From Chitinimonas sp. BJYL2 (GTDB taxonomy: Bacteria; Pseudomonadota; Gammaproteobacteria; Burkholderiales; Chitinimonadaceae), in the NCBI RefSeq assembly GCF_027257935.1, contig NZ_JANZKW010000003.1:248001-312000 (forward strand): a stretch of 64,000 nt of DNA, in the 5' to 3' direction. The first letter of the stretch is position 1. Each line of letters starts with the position of its first letter. Positions 29,530-39,090 of this stretch are shown here, piece by piece. The translations under genes were made by a program, and so were the position numbers. The notes beneath the pieces were generated by a model that was not told where the DNA came from, ran no database searches, and saw nothing but the letters and a program-made list of their open reading frames with translations.

Positions 29530-30261
29530 ATGCGCCAAATCATTCTGGATACCGAAACCACCGGCCTGCGCGTCGAGGATGGCAACCGCATCCTCGAAAT
29601 CGCCGCGGTCGAGATGGTGAACCGCAAGCTCTCGCCGCCCGACGCGCACCTGCACCGCTACATCAACCCCGAGCGTGATTCGGAAGAGGGCGCGCTCAAT
29701 GTGCACGGGCTGACCACCGATTTCCTGGCCGACAAACCCAAGTTCGCCGATATCGTCGATGAGTTCCTCGATTTCGTGCGCGGCAGCGAGCTGATCATCC
29801 ACAATGCGCCGTTCGACGTGGCCTTCCTCAATATGGAACTGGGCAAGCTCGGGCGCGGCAAGATCACCGATTACGTCACCGGCATCATCGATACGCTCAA
29901 GGATGCCAAGGAGCTGTTCCCCGGCAAGCGCAACAGCCTGGATGCACTGTGTGACCGCTTCGAAATCGACCGTAGCGGCCGTACCCTGCACGGCGCGCTG
30001 ATCGACTGCGAACTGCTCGCCGAGGTCTACCTGACCATGACGCGCGGGCAGGACAGCCTGCTGATCGATTTTGCCTCCGCAGCCGAGCAGGATGCCGCGC
30101 ATACCCACGCCGCCGCGCGCCGCGCGCGTGGCCCGCTGAAAATCCTCGCCCCCAGCGAGGCCGAACTGGCCGAGCATGCTGCGTATCTGGACGGGCTGGA
30201 TAAAGCCGTCAAGGGCACCAGCCTCTGGCGCACCTTGGAACCCAAGGAAGTGGCCGCATGA
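29530..30261 (+). CDS. dnaQ: DNA polymerase III epsilon subunit (3'-5' proofreading exonuclease)
   Basis: A 243-residue DEDDh exonuclease. ILDTETTGL is Exo I, IIHNAPFDVAFLNMEL Exo II, and LHGALIDCELLAEVYLTM Exo III with the catalytic His and Asp. The C-terminal part (about 180-243) includes the region that binds the alpha subunit. It lies 20 bases after the hypothetical gene and overlaps ispD by four bases. Confidence 0.97.
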   Translation: MRQIILDTETTGLRVEDGNRILEIAAVEMVNRKLSPPDAHLHRYINPERDSEEGALNVHGLTTDFLADKPKFADIVDEFLDFVRGSELIIHNAPFDVAFLNMELGKLGRGKITDYVTGIIDTLKDAKELFPGKRNSLDALCDRFEIDRSGRTLHGALIDCELLAEVYLTMTRGQDSLLIDFASAAEQDAAHTHAAARRARGPLKILAPSEAELAEHAAYLDGLDKAVKGTSLWRTLEPKEVAA

Positions 30262-30965
30262 GCCGCTTCATTGCACTGCTGCCCGCTGCCGGTGCCGGCA
30301 GCCGAATGGGCTCCACCACCCCCAAGCAATACCTGCCCTTGCTGGGTCAGCCCTTGCTGATGCACACACTGGCCGCGCTGGCGGCAGTGCCAGAGATCGA
30401 CCGTCTGGTACTGGTGCTGTCGCCGCAGGATGAGTGGTTCGATGCCTACACGCCCAACCCGGCGGTGGCAGCCAAACTCACGGTAGTCCGCTGCGGTGGC
30501 GCTAGCCGTGCCGAAAGCGTCCGCAACGGCCTCGCTGCCATCGCCGATCAAGTCAGCCGCAGCGACTGGGTACTGGTACACGACGCCGCACGCCCCTGTC
30601 TGGCCGCGCCCGATGTGAGCCGCATGATCGCCACGCTGCGCGACGACACCGTGGGCGGCATCCTCGCCTTGCCGGTGGCCGATACGCTCAAGCGTGCTGC
30701 CAGCGGTGAACGCATCGCCGCCACGGTCAACCGCGACGCCCTCTGGCGCGCACAAACCCCGCAGATGTTCCGCCACGGCTTGTTGTCGGACGCGCTCGCA
30801 CAAGCGGCCAGCGACGCGATTACCGACGAAGCCAGTGCCGTCGAACGCCTCGGTCACGCACCGCGGCTGGTGCCCGGCAACGAGCGCAATATCAAAGTGA
30901 CCTACCCCGAAGACCTCGCACTGGCTGCGCTGTTTCTTCAATCGCGTCAGGAGCTCGCCGCATGA
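30258..30965 (+). CDS. ispD: 2-C-methyl-D-erythritol 4-phosphate cytidylyltransferase
   Basis: A 235-residue enzyme of the MEP isoprenoid pathway that forms CDP-ME from CTP and MEP. The nucleotide-binding start [32 protein letters not shown] and the [20 protein letters not shown] end are diagnostic. ATG overlaps the dnaQ stop and the gene overlaps ispF, so both pathway genes are translationally coupled. Confidence 0.97.
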   Translation: MSRFIALLPAAGAGSRMGSTTPKQYLPLLGQPLLMHTLAALAAVPEIDRLVLVLSPQDEWFDAYTPNPAVAAKLTVVRCGGASRAESVRNGLAAIADQVSRSDWVLVHDAARPCLAAPDVSRMIATLRDDTVGGILALPVADTLKRAASGERIAATVNRDALWRAQTPQMFRHGLLSDALAQAASDAITDEASAVERLGHAPRLVPGNERNIKVTYPEDLALAALFLQSRQELAA

Positions 30966-31450
30966 GCAATCTGCCTATCCGTATCGGCCAAGGCTGGGAC
31001 GTACACCGCCTCGTCGAAGGCCGCCCGCTGATACTCGGCGGGGTACATATCCCGCACGACAAAGGCTTGCTGGGCCATTCCGACGCCGACGCACTTCTGC
31101 ACGCGCTCACCGACGCCATCCTTGGCGCCGCCGGCCTTGGCGACATCGGCCGCCACTTTCCCGATACCGATCCCGAGTTCAAAGGCGCCGACAGCCGCGC
31201 GCTGCTGCGCGAAGCCGTGCGCCGTGTGGCGGCAGCCGGTTGGCGTGTGGGCAATGTCGATGCTTCCATCTTGGTGCAAGCCCCCAAGATGGCCCCGCAC
31301 ATCCCGGCCATGGTGGCGCATATTGCTGACGACCTCGGCATCGAGCCAAGCTGCGTCAATGTGAAGGCCAAGACCTATGAAAAGCTCGGCCCGGTGGGGC
31401 AGGGCGAGAGCATTGAGGCGCAGGCGGTGTGTTTGCTGGTCAGGGCATGA
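30962..31450 (+). CDS. ispF: 2-C-methyl-D-erythritol 2,4-cyclodiphosphate synthase
   Basis: A 162-residue zinc enzyme acting two steps after Isp[13 protein letters not shown] carries the Asp and His metal ligands, [20 protein letters not shown] the next, and [14 protein letters not shown]-like sequence ([11 protein letters not shown]) the substrate loop. The end [16 protein letters not shown] is typical. It overlaps ispD and the DMT gene by four bases each. IspE is not in the window. Confidence 0.97.
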   Translation: MSNLPIRIGQGWDVHRLVEGRPLILGGVHIPHDKGLLGHSDADALLHALTDAILGAAGLGDIGRHFPDTDPEFKGADSRALLREAVRRVAAAGWRVGNVDASILVQAPKMAPHIPAMVAHIADDLGIEPSCVNVKAKTYEKLGPVGQGESIEAQAVCLLVRA

Positions 31451-32361
31451 TCGCAAGACCGCTTGCCTATGCGTGCCTAGCTTTGAGCATGTCGCTCGTT
31501 GGCAGCTATGTCGCCCTCTCCAAACCGCTCACGCTGATCTTCCCGGTCTTTCTGCTGGGCTGGCTGCGCTTTGGCGCGGGTGGCTTGGCGATTCTGCACT
31601 GGTTGAAAAAGCCGGTCGATGAGGCACCGATGAGTGCGCGGACCAAGGGGCTGGTGTTTCTGGAATCGTTCTTCGGCAACTTCCTCTTTACGGTGTGCAT
31701 GCTGTTCGGGGTGAGCATGACCACGGCGGTGTCGGCCGGCGTGATCATGGCAGCCATTCCGGCGGTGGTGGCCTTGATGAGCTGGTTCATCCTGCGCGAG
31801 CGCATCGGCTTGCGCATCTGGGCGGCAATTGCCTGTGCGGCGGTGGGGATAGCGCTGCTGGGGCTCGCCAAGCCCACGCATGCCGGCGCGGAGGCTGCAC
31901 ATCCACAGGCTTGGCTGGGCAACCTGCTGGTTTTTGGCGCGGTATTGTGCGAGGCGGCTTACGCCATCATCGGCAAAAAGCTGACCGGTTCACTGGGGCC
32001 GCGGCGGATTACTGCCTTGATCAACCTCTGGGGCTTTGTACTGATGACGCCACTGGGTGTGTATTACGCGCTGCAGTTCGATTTTGCTGCGGTGAGCGCG
32101 GGCATCTGGTTGCTGTTCATTTTCTATGCGCTGGCGGCCAGTGTGTGGACTGTATGGCTGTGGATGACGGGTCTCAAGGGGGTGCCTGCCAGCCAGGCCG
32201 GCGTGTTCATGGTGATGCTCCCGGTATCGACCGCGCTGGTGGGTGTGCTGGTGCTGGGCGAGCCGATCACCCGTCTGCAGTGGCTGGCATTTGCGATTTC
32301 GCTTGCCGGCGTGTTGCTGGCAACCTTGCCGGGGCGTAGCCAGCGATCTGTTTTGGCCTAG
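31447..32361 (+). CDS. DMT-superfamily (EamA) transporter
   Basis: A 304-residue inner-membrane protein with ten predicted helices from two EamA repeats. The first repeat contains [20 protein letters not shown], the second [20 protein letters not shown]. Relatives export amino acids or other metabolites. ATG overlaps the ispF stop. It is the last member of the coupled gene run. Confidence 0.88.
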   Translation: MIARPLAYACLALSMSLVGSYVALSKPLTLIFPVFLLGWLRFGAGGLAILHWLKKPVDEAPMSARTKGLVFLESFFGNFLFTVCMLFGVSMTTAVSAGVIMAAIPAVVALMSWFILRERIGLRIWAAIACAAVGIALLGLAKPTHAGAEAAHPQAWLGNLLVFGAVLCEAAYAIIGKKLTGSLGPRRITALINLWGFVLMTPLGVYYALQFDFAAVSAGIWLLFIFYALAASVWTVWLWMTGLKGVPASQAGVFMVMLPVSTALVGVLVLGEPITRLQWLAFAISLAGVLLATLPGRSQRSVLA

Positions 32362-32433
32362 TTGCGCCGCAATATAAAAAGCGGCCTTTGCCAGCACTCT
32401 ATACTTGCGGCCAGAGCTTCCCCGGCTGTGTCC

Positions 32434-33285
32434 ATGACTTCGCTGATTTCTGCTTCCGCGCTGATGCTGTGCATTGGCGCACCCGATCTCGTCCTGGTGG
32501 ATTGTCGCCACGATCTGACTGATACCGACGCAGGCCGTCGCGCCTATGCCGAGGGTCATTTGCCCGGTGCCCGGTTTCTGCATCTGGACGAGCATCTGTC
32601 TGGCCCGAAGACGGGCCTGAATGGGCGGCATCCCTTGCCGGACCCGCTGACTCTGGCGGCCACGCTGGGCAAGACGGGCATTCGTCGCCAGACACAGGTG
32701 GTGGCCTATGACGCGCACGGTGGCATGTATGCTGCCCGATTATGGTGGCTGTTGCGGTGGCTGGGCCATGAGAAGGTGAGCGTGCTCGATGGCGGTGTCG
32801 CAGCATGGCTGGCTGCCGGCGGTGCGCTGGAGACCCGCGATCCCGATCCAGTCGCCGTCCACTTTGCGCCCAAGGTGCAAGCGGGCTGGACCGTGGATGC
32901 CCAGACCATACTGGCAAATCTGGCCGATCCGTCGTTTGTGGTCGTCGATGCGCGCGCACCGGGCCGCTTTGCCGGTGAAGGGGAGACACTGGACCCGGTG
33001 GCCGGGCACATACCCGGTGCGCGCAACCGTTTTTTTCAGGCTAACCTTGGGCCGGATGGCTGCTTCAAGCCTGCTGCACAATTACGTGAAGAATGGTTAC
33101 AGCTGCTGGCAGATGCCAGCCCGGCAGAGTCGGTCCAGCAATGTGGCTCGGGGGTGACGGCTTGCCATAATCTGCTGGCACTGGAGGTGGCCGGCCTGCA
33201 GGGTGCCAGGCTCTATCCCGGTTCGTGGAGCGAATGGTGCAGCGATCCAGCCCGCCCGGTCGCACGCGGTACGGATGCGGCATGA
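32434..33285 (+). CDS. Sulfurtransferase, tandem rhodanese (thiosulfate/3-mercaptopyruvate type)
   Basis: A 283-residue protein starting at the ATG at 32434. Two rhodanese domains are present: an inactive N-terminal one (LVLVDCRHDLTDTDAG ... VVAYDAHGGMYAARLWWLLR) and a catalytic C-terminal one with the active-site loop CGSGVTACHN. It transfers sulfane sulfur to thiol or cyanide acceptors. It lies just upstream of the ccoI promoter; a direct role in oxidase assembly is not shown. Confidence 0.9.
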   Translation: MTSLISASALMLCIGAPDLVLVDCRHDLTDTDAGRRAYAEGHLPGARFLHLDEHLSGPKTGLNGRHPLPDPLTLAATLGKTGIRRQTQVVAYDAHGGMYAARLWWLLRWLGHEKVSVLDGGVAAWLAAGGALETRDPDPVAVHFAPKVQAGWTVDAQTILANLADPSFVVVDARAPGRFAGEGETLDPVAGHIPGARNRFFQANLGPDGCFKPAAQLREEWLQLLADASPAESVQQCGSGVTACHNLLALEVAGLQGARLYPGSWSEWCSDPARPVARGTDAA

Positions 33286-33308
33286 TCGGACTGCCTGTAT
33301 TGCCCCAC

Positions 33309-33350
33309 TTGATGTGGATCAGCCGGTGCCGGGTCAGCCCGGGCGACAAT
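33309..33350 (+). promoter_or_regulatory. FNR-type promoter of ccoI
   Basis: TTGATgtggATCAG at 33309-33322 matches 9 of 10 fixed bases of the FNR consensus TTGAT-N4-ATCAA. Exactly 22 bases later is GACAAT (33345-33350), four of six matches to a -10 hexamer. This puts the box at -41.5 from a start near 33357, class II geometry. The fnr promoter has the same spacing and the same hexamer. Confidence 0.8.
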
Positions 33351-33357
33351 GCGCGCC

Positions 33358-35634
33358 ATGCCTGCTGCCACGCTCCTGCCTGTGATCTCCCCGAACGCCA
33401 TGACTGAAGCGGCGCCTGACCTCGCTGAACTGCCGGAACTGACGGCCTGCTCGGTGTCGGAAGATGACGGTACGGTCACCTCCCAGTTCCTGATCAGTGG
33501 CATGTACTGCGCTGCCTGCGCCGGCTTGATCGAACGCGCGGCCAACAGTGTGCCTGGTGTGCGCGAGGCCACTGTACAGGCAGCGAGTGAGCGCCTGAGC
33601 GTGCGCTGGTCGCCGGCTGCAGCCAGCACGGCGCAGCTCCAGGCGGCGATAGCACGCGCTGGCTATCGGGCTGTGCCGGATCACGCCGCACCCGCTCGTA
33701 CGCTGCGCCAGCAAGAGCGCAGACAGGCCATCTGGCGCTGGTTTGTCGCCGGCTTCCTGATGATGCAGATCATGATGCTGGCGACGCCGCGCTATGTGGC
33801 CGAACCCGGCGAAATGAGCGCCGATCTTTACCAGTTGCTGATCTGGGGCGAATGGGTGCTGTGTCTGCCTGTTGTGCTGTTCTCGGCCGGGCCTTTCTTC
33901 AAGGCGGCCTGGCGTCAGTTGCGGCAGCGCACCATCGGCATGGATGTACCGGTTACGGTCGGGATCATTGTCACCTTTATCGCCAGCACCGGTGCCGCAC
34001 TGGACCCCAGCGGACCGTTTGGCCATGAGGTGTATTTCGATTCACTGGCGATGTTTGTCGCCTTCCTGCTGGGCAGCCGCTTTCTCGAAATGCGCGCGCG
34101 TCACCGCGTGGCCGAGTCGCTCGAGCAAGCGAGCCAGCGCTTGCCCGAGCAGGTCGAGCGACGGGGGGCAGAGGGGCGCTTCGAGCGCGTGGCACCGTCG
34201 CAATTACTCGCGGGCGATACGGTACGTGTGCCGCTGGGCCAGGCCTTTCCAGCCGATGGCGTGCTGCTGGAGGGTGAAACCGCCGCCGATGAAAGCCTGC
34301 TGACCGGCGAGTCACGTGCCATTGGCAAGTTGCCCGGCAGCGAGCTGATTGCCGGCAGCCTGAACCTGCTCGCACCGGTGCTGATGACCGTGCACCGGAC
34401 CGGCGAACAGACCCGTTACCACGCCATTGTGCGGCTGATGCGCAGCGCGCTGACGCAGCGGCCGGCACTGGTGCGCATGGCCGACCGCATTGCCGGCCCG
34501 TTCCTGTGGGCGGTACTGGCACTCGCGGCGCTGGCGGCACTGGGCTGGTACTTCATCGATCCGGCCAAGGCCTTGCCGGTGGCGGTGGCAGTGCTGATCG
34601 TGACCTGCCCCTGCGCGCTGTCCCTGGCGGCGCCGACGGCCTTGCTGGCCGCTGCTGGCAATCTGGCCCGGCGCGGTGTGTTGCTGCATCGACTGGATGC
34701 ACTGGAGGCATTGGCCGGCATTGATACCGTGGTCTTTGATAAGACGGGCACGCTCACCGAAGCCGGTTTGCAGCTGCAGCAGCCGGAGCCCGCCCCGGAT
34801 ACGCCGGCGGGCCAGACCTTGCTGGCGCAGGCAGGCAGTCTGGCTGCCCATTCGCTGCATCCGGTATCGCGTGCCGTGGTGCAGGCGGCTGCTTTGCCGG
34901 CGACGCAAGACGGCTGGCGTGAGGTGCGTGAGTTCCCCGGCTTGGGGCTTGAGGCGCTCAGCGTTGATGGCAGCCGCTGGCGGCTAGGCCGGCCCGAGTG
35001 GGTGGCCAATGCCGGGACTGGCTTGGCTGCAGGTCGTGCCCGATTGGCTTTTGGCCCGGTGGGGGAGGTACGTTGGCGGGCGCAGATCAGCGAGTCCCTG
35101 CGCGCGGATGCCCCGGCCGCATTGGCGGCCTTGCAGGCGGACGGTTTGCGCACCGCGTTGCTATCGGGTGATGAACCCGCACGTGTCGGCGCGATGGCAG
35201 CTACCTTGAAGCTGGATGAGGCGATCGGCGGCGCCAGCCCCGAAGCCAAGCTGGCGCATCTGGCGGCCCTGCAAGGCGCTGGCCGGCGTGTGCTGGTGGT
35301 GGGCGATGGCATTAACGACGCGCCCATACTGGCGCAGGCGGACGTGAGCTTTGCGATGGGGCAGGGCGCGGATCTCGCTCGCAATCATGCCGATGCGGTG
35401 CTGCTGTCAGGCCGGCTGCGCGATATCGTGGTTGCGAAAGCACTGGCAGGGCGCACGCTGACCATCATCCGCCAGAACTTTGCCTGGGCCCTGCTCTACA
35501 ACCTGGCCAGCGTGCCGCTCGCGGTGGTCGGCCTCTTGCCGCCCTGGCTGGCGGGTATCGGCATGGCCCTGAGTTCGCTGGTCGTAGTGTTGAACACATT
35601 GCGTCTTGGCCGTTCACCTGCTTCAACTGAGTAA
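33358..35634 (+). CDS. ccoI: Copper-transporting P1B-type ATPase for cbb3 oxidase assembly
   Basis: An inner-membrane ATPase of about 758 residues that delivers copper for CcoN. In order: an N-terminal heavy-metal domain (SGMYCAACAGLI), eight helices with the CPC metal site (VTCPCALSL), the TGES-type actuator (LLTGESRA), phosphorylated Asp in FDKTGTLTEAG, the HP motif SLHPVSRA and the hinge GDGINDAPIL. Start is uncertain: in-frame ATGs at 33349, 33358 and 33400, none with a good ribosome site. The predicted transcript start (33357) excludes 33349. ccoS follows after eight bases. Confidence 0.93.
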   Translation: MPAATLLPVISPNAMTEAAPDLAELPELTACSVSEDDGTVTSQFLISGMYCAACAGLIERAANSVPGVREATVQAASERLSVRWSPAAASTAQLQAAIARAGYRAVPDHAAPARTLRQQERRQAIWRWFVAGFLMMQIMMLATPRYVAEPGEMSADLYQLLIWGEWVLCLPVVLFSAGPFFKAAWRQLRQRTIGMDVPVTVGIIVTFIASTGAALDPSGPFGHEVYFDSLAMFVAFLLGSRFLEMRARHRVAESLEQASQRLPEQVERRGAEGRFERVAPSQLLAGDTVRVPLGQAFPADGVLLEGETAADESLLTGESRAIGKLPGSELIAGSLNLLAPVLMTVHRTGEQTRYHAIVRLMRSALTQRPALVRMADRIAGPFLWAVLALAALAALGWYFIDPAKALPVAVAVLIVTCPCALSLAAPTALLAAAGNLARRGVLLHRLDALEALAGIDTVVFDKTGTLTEAGLQLQQPEPAPDTPAGQTLLAQAGSLAAHSLHPVSRAVVQAAALPATQDGWREVREFPGLGLEALSVDGSRWRLGRPEWVANAGTGLAAGRARLAFGPVGEVRWRAQISESLRADAPAALAALQADGLRTALLSGDEPARVGAMAATLKLDEAIGGASPEAKLAHLAALQGAGRRVLVVGDGINDAPILAQADVSFAMGQGADLARNHADAVLLSGRLRDIVVAKALAGRTLTIIRQNFAWALLYNLASVPLAVVGLLPPWLAGIGMALSSLVVVLNTLRLGRSPASTE

Positions 35635-35642
35635 CCGCCCGA

Positions 35643-35837
35643 ATGGAAAGTCTGTATCTCCTGATTCCCCTGTCGGTCTTGCTGGTCTTGCTGATCGTTG
35701 GCCTGTTCGGCTGGGCGATCCATAGCGGCCAGCTCGACAACCTGGAGCGGGAAGGCAACCGGATACTCGAAGACGAGACCGAGGGGCGCGACATATTGCC
35801 GCAGATTGATGGCGATCAAGACAGCGACAAACATTAA
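35643..35837 (+). CDS. ccoS: cbb3-type oxidase assembly protein CcoS
   Basis: A 64-residue single-span protein: helix about residues 4-27 (LYLLIPLSVLLVLLIVGLFG) followed by the family motif SGQLDNLEREGNRILED. CcoS is needed for cofactor insertion into cbb3 oxidase. It is next to ccoI as in most relatives. Its 3' codons contain the FNR box that drives ccoN. Confidence 0.95.
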   Translation: MESLYLLIPLSVLLVLLIVGLFGWAIHSGQLDNLEREGNRILEDETEGRDILPQIDGDQDSDKH

Positions 35838-35848
35838 GCCCGGATAAT
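35806..35848 (+). promoter_or_regulatory. FNR-type promoter of ccoNOQP inside ccoS
   Basis: TTGATGGCGATCAA at 35806-35819 is a perfect match to the FNR consensus. GATAAT (35843-35848, five of six to a -10) follows after 23 bases, predicting transcription from about 35855 with a 30-base leader and the AAGGAG site of ccoN. The box is encoded in the last codons of ccoS (Gln-Ile-Asp-Gly-Asp-Gln). Confidence 0.88.
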
Positions 35849-35884
35849 TGTAATTAGCGTAAGACCAATAAAAAGGAGCCTTTC

Positions 35885-37327
35885 ATGGCAAATCAGCAAC
35901 ACGCGGGGCAGCCCGTGTACGAGTACGGGGTACTGCGGGCTTTCTCGCTAGCCACCATACTCTGGGGCGTGGTCGGTATGCTGGTCGGCGTCATCATCGC
36001 CGCCCAGCTCACCTGGCCCGAACTGAACTTCGGCATCCAGTGGCTCAGTTATGGCCGTCTGCGACCGCTGCACACCAACGCGGTGATCTTTGCCTTTGGG
36101 GGCTGTGCGCTGTTTGCCACGGCCTACCATGTGGTTCAGCGTACCTGCCAGACACGGCTGTTCATGCCGGGACTGGCCTGGTTCACCTTCTGGGGCTGGC
36201 AGCTGGTGATCGTGCTGGCGGCCATCACCCTGCCGCTGGGCATTACCAGCGGCAAGGAGTACGCCGAGCTGGAGTGGCCGATCGACGTGCTGATCACTTT
36301 GGTCTGGGTATCGTTCGCGGTGGTGTTCTTCGGCACTATCGGCACCCGCAAGGTGCGCCATATCTATGTGGCCAACTGGTTCTTCGGTGCCTTCATCCTG
36401 GCCGTGGCCCTGCTGCATCTGGTCAACAGCGCGGCGTTACCGGTGAGCTTCTGGAAGAGCTACTCGGCTTACGCGGGCGTGCAGGATGCGATGGTGCAGT
36501 GGTGGTACGGCCATAACGCCGTGGGCTTCTTCCTTACTGCCGGCTTCCTCGGGATGATGTACTACTACATCCCCAAGCAGGCCGGTCGCCCGGTGTATTC
36601 GTATCGCCTGTCCATCGTCCACTTCTGGGCGCTGATCTTCACCTATATGTGGGCTGGCCCTCACCATCTGCACTACACGGCACTGCCGGACTGGGCGCAG
36701 AGCGTGGGCATGATCTTCTCGCTGGTGCTGCTGGCACCGAGCTGGGGCGGCATGATCAACGGCATCATGACCCTTTCGGGCGCCTGGCATAAGCTGCGCG
36801 ACGACCCGATCCTCAAGTTCCTGATCGTGTCGCTGTCGTTCTACGGCATGAGCACCTTCGAAGGGCCGATGATGTCGATCAAGACCGTCAACGCCTTGAG
36901 CCACTACACCGACTGGACCGTGGGCCATGTGCATTCGGGTGCCCTGGGTTGGGTGGGTCTGATCTCGATGGGCTCGATGTACTACCTGATCCCGCGTCTG
37001 TACGGTCGCACCGAGATGTTCTCCAAGCGTGCCATCGAGCTGCACTTCTGGATCGCCACGCTGGGTATCGTGCTGTACATCGCCGCGATGTGGATTGCCG
37101 GTGTGATGCAGGGCCTGATGTGGCGCGCGGTGAACCCGGACGGCACCTTGGTCTACACCTTCGTCGAAAGCGTGAAGGCAACCTTCCCCTTCTATGTGAT
37201 CCGTCTGCTCGGCGGCCTGCTGTATCTCGGCGGCATGCTGATCATGGCCTGGAACGTGGTGATGACCGTGCGCGCAGGCCGTGCCGTGGACGACGCCATT
37301 CCTGCCGCCGCACCGGCCCACGCTTGA
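35885..37327 (+). CDS. ccoN: cbb3-type cytochrome c oxidase subunit I
   Basis: The 480-residue catalytic subunit, with 12 helices carrying haem b, the haem b3-CuB site and proton channels. ARRHTN-like sequence ([18 protein letters not shown]) gives the first haem ligand, [22 protein letters not shown] the CuB His-Tyr region, and [22 protein letters not shown] the haem ligands near the C-terminus. It reduces oxygen at very low concentration. It is the first gene of ccoNOQP, driven by the FNR promoter within ccoS. Confidence 0.98.
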   Translation: MANQQHAGQPVYEYGVLRAFSLATILWGVVGMLVGVIIAAQLTWPELNFGIQWLSYGRLRPLHTNAVIFAFGGCALFATAYHVVQRTCQTRLFMPGLAWFTFWGWQLVIVLAAITLPLGITSGKEYAELEWPIDVLITLVWVSFAVVFFGTIGTRKVRHIYVANWFFGAFILAVALLHLVNSAALPVSFWKSYSAYAGVQDAMVQWWYGHNAVGFFLTAGFLGMMYYYIPKQAGRPVYSYRLSIVHFWALIFTYMWAGPHHLHYTALPDWAQSVGMIFSLVLLAPSWGGMINGIMTLSGAWHKLRDDPILKFLIVSLSFYGMSTFEGPMMSIKTVNALSHYTDWTVGHVHSGALGWVGLISMGSMYYLIPRLYGRTEMFSKRAIELHFWIATLGIVLYIAAMWIAGVMQGLMWRAVNPDGTLVYTFVESVKATFPFYVIRLLGGLLYLGGMLIMAWNVVMTVRAGRAVDDAIPAAAPAHA

Positions 37328-37348
37328 TAGACCCGACGGAGAATAGAC

Positions 37349-37969
37349 ATGGCTGACAACCATCACCCCAAAGGTCACGAGAAGATCGAGACCAGTAATT
37401 TCCTGATGATCGTGCTGGTGCTGCTGACCATTGTGGTTGGCGGCGCTGTGGAAATCGTGCCGCTGTTCTTCCAGCGCTCGACCACCCAGCCGGTTGCCGG
37501 GCTCAAACCCTATACGGCCCTGCAAGTAGCTGGCCGTGATGTGTACGTACGTGAAGGCTGCTACAACTGCCACTCGCAGATGATCCGTCCGTTCCGTGCC
37601 GAAACATTGCGCTATGGCCACTACTCGGTGGCGGGCGAGTTCGTTTACGACCGTCCGTTCCAGTGGGGTTCCAAGCGTACCGGCCCCGATCTGCATCGCG
37701 TGGGCGGCAAGTACAGCGACGAGTGGCATCGCATCCACCTGATCAACCCGCGTGATCTGGTGCCCGAGTCGAACATGCCGGCTTACCCCTGGCTGGAAAA
37801 GCAGTGGGTTGCCACCGACGAGATCATTCCCAAGATGCAGGCACTGCGCACGCTGGGTGCGCCCTACAGCGATGAGGAAATCGCCAAGGCGCCGGCCGAG
37901 CTGGCAGGCAAGACCGAGATGGACGCGGTGATTGCCTACCTGCAGGTGCTGGGCACCTCGATCAAGTAA
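37349..37969 (+). CDS. ccoO: cbb3-type oxidase monohaem subunit II
   Basis: A 206-residue membrane-anchored cytochrome c. One N-terminal helix (about 17-40, [20 protein letters not shown]) is followed by the haem motif CYNCH at 71-75 and the Met-ligand region [12 protein letters not shown]. The [18 protein letters not shown] segment is diagnostic for CcoO. It lies 21 bases after ccoN. Confidence 0.98.
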   Translation: MADNHHPKGHEKIETSNFLMIVLVLLTIVVGGAVEIVPLFFQRSTTQPVAGLKPYTALQVAGRDVYVREGCYNCHSQMIRPFRAETLRYGHYSVAGEFVYDRPFQWGSKRTGPDLHRVGGKYSDEWHRIHLINPRDLVPESNMPAYPWLEKQWVATDEIIPKMQALRTLGAPYSDEEIAKAPAELAGKTEMDAVIAYLQVLGTSIK

Positions 37970-37978
37970 GGAGCCACC

Positions 37979-38155
37979 ATGGACATCAATATCTTGCGCT
38001 CCATCGTGACCGTGCTGTCGTTCGTGGCCTTCATGGCCATCGTGTTCCGCGTCTATTCGCGCCGGAACCGCGACAAGCTCGAAGAAATCGGCCGTGCCGT
38101 ACTCGATGACGACGCACCGCCACCGAATAATCCGCAATCCGGGGGCTCGCTATGA
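37979..38155 (+). CDS. ccoQ: cbb3-type oxidase subunit CcoQ/FixQ
   Basis: A 58-residue single-span protein read directly from the DNA: MDINILRSIVTVLSFVAFMA, then IVFRVYSRRNRDKLEEIGRA and an acidic Pro-rich tail. Size, helix and the RRNRDKLEE motif fit CcoQ, which stabilises the core complex. A GGAGCC ribosome site precedes the ATG and the stop overlaps the ccoP ATG by four bases. Confidence 0.93.
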   Translation: MDINILRSIVTVLSFVAFMAIVFRVYSRRNRDKLEEIGRAVLDDDAPPPNNPQSGGSL

Positions 38156-39066
38156 GCGACTTTATCTCCAGCGGCTGGGCCTTGTTTGTTGCCGCCGCCA
38201 CCATACTCGGGCTGGTGTTCTGCGTGGTGATCCTGCTGATCGCCAGCCGTCGCAAGGTCATGGCCAATGACAACACCACCGGCCACGTCTGGGACGAAGA
38301 CCTGAAGGAACTGAACAACCCGCTGCCGCGCTGGTGGATGGGCCTGTTTGTACTCACCATCGTGTTCGCCGCGCTGTACCTGTTCCTGTATCCGGGCTTG
38401 GGTACGCATGCCGGTTCGCTCAAGTGGAGTAGCCAGGGTCAGTACGAGGCCGAACAGGCCAAGGCCAAGCAGGCACTTGATACGGTGTATGCCGACTTTG
38501 CCAAGCAGCCGGTCGAAGTGCTGGCCAAAGATGCCAAAGCCATGGGCATAGGTGAGCGCCTGTTTGCCAACAACTGCGCGGGCTGCCACGGCTCGGATGC
38601 CAAAGGCTCCAAGGGCTTCCCCAATCTGACCGACACCGACTGGCTGTATGGCGGTGATCACCCCACCATCGTGAAGACGATTGTTGAGGGGCGGCAGGGG
38701 GCCATGCCCGCGCTCGCAGCCGCGGTGGGTTCGGCGGACGATGTGCGCAATCTGGCCAACTATGTGTTGAGCCTGTCGGGTGCCGTCCATGACCCCAAGG
38801 CGGCGGCCGAAGGTCAGCCCAAGTTTGCGGTCTGCGCAGCTTGCCATGGTGCCGATGGTAAGGGCATGCAGGCACTGGGTGCCCCGAACCTGACCGACAA
38901 GGTCTGGCTGCATGGCGCGGGCGAGCAGGCGATCGTGGCGATGATCACCAAGGGCAAGAACAACGTGATGCCAGCCCATGCCAGCCGCCTGAGCGCCGAG
39001 CAGATCCATGTGCTCGCCGCCTATGTGTGGAACCTGTCGCCACGCGGCGCTGCTGCCACCAATTAA
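38152..39066 (+). CDS. ccoP: cbb3-type oxidase dihaem subunit III
   Basis: A 304-residue dihaem cytochrome c that receives electrons for the oxidase. Two N-terminal helices (about 10-32 and 62-80) enclose the HVWDEDLKELNNPLPRWW segment typical of CcoP. Haem motifs are CAGCH at 142-146 and CAACH at 228-232, with later GAMPAL and NVMPAH Met ligands. The ATG overlaps the ccoQ stop. Confidence 0.98.
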   Translation: MSDFISSGWALFVAAATILGLVFCVVILLIASRRKVMANDNTTGHVWDEDLKELNNPLPRWWMGLFVLTIVFAALYLFLYPGLGTHAGSLKWSSQGQYEAEQAKAKQALDTVYADFAKQPVEVLAKDAKAMGIGERLFANNCAGCHGSDAKGSKGFPNLTDTDWLYGGDHPTIVKTIVEGRQGAMPALAAAVGSADDVRNLANYVLSLSGAVHDPKAAAEGQPKFAVCAACHGADGKGMQALGAPNLTDKVWLHGAGEQAIVAMITKGKNNVMPAHASRLSAEQIHVLAAYVWNLSPRGAAATN

Positions 39067-39090
39067 GCCTGCTCTGGAAAGTGATATCGC

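Noticed and set aside
35838-35884. TTGTAATTAGCGTAA as an FNR box just before ccoN
   Set aside because: It matches the consensus poorly; the perfect box at 35806 with a well-placed -10 explains the promoter better.
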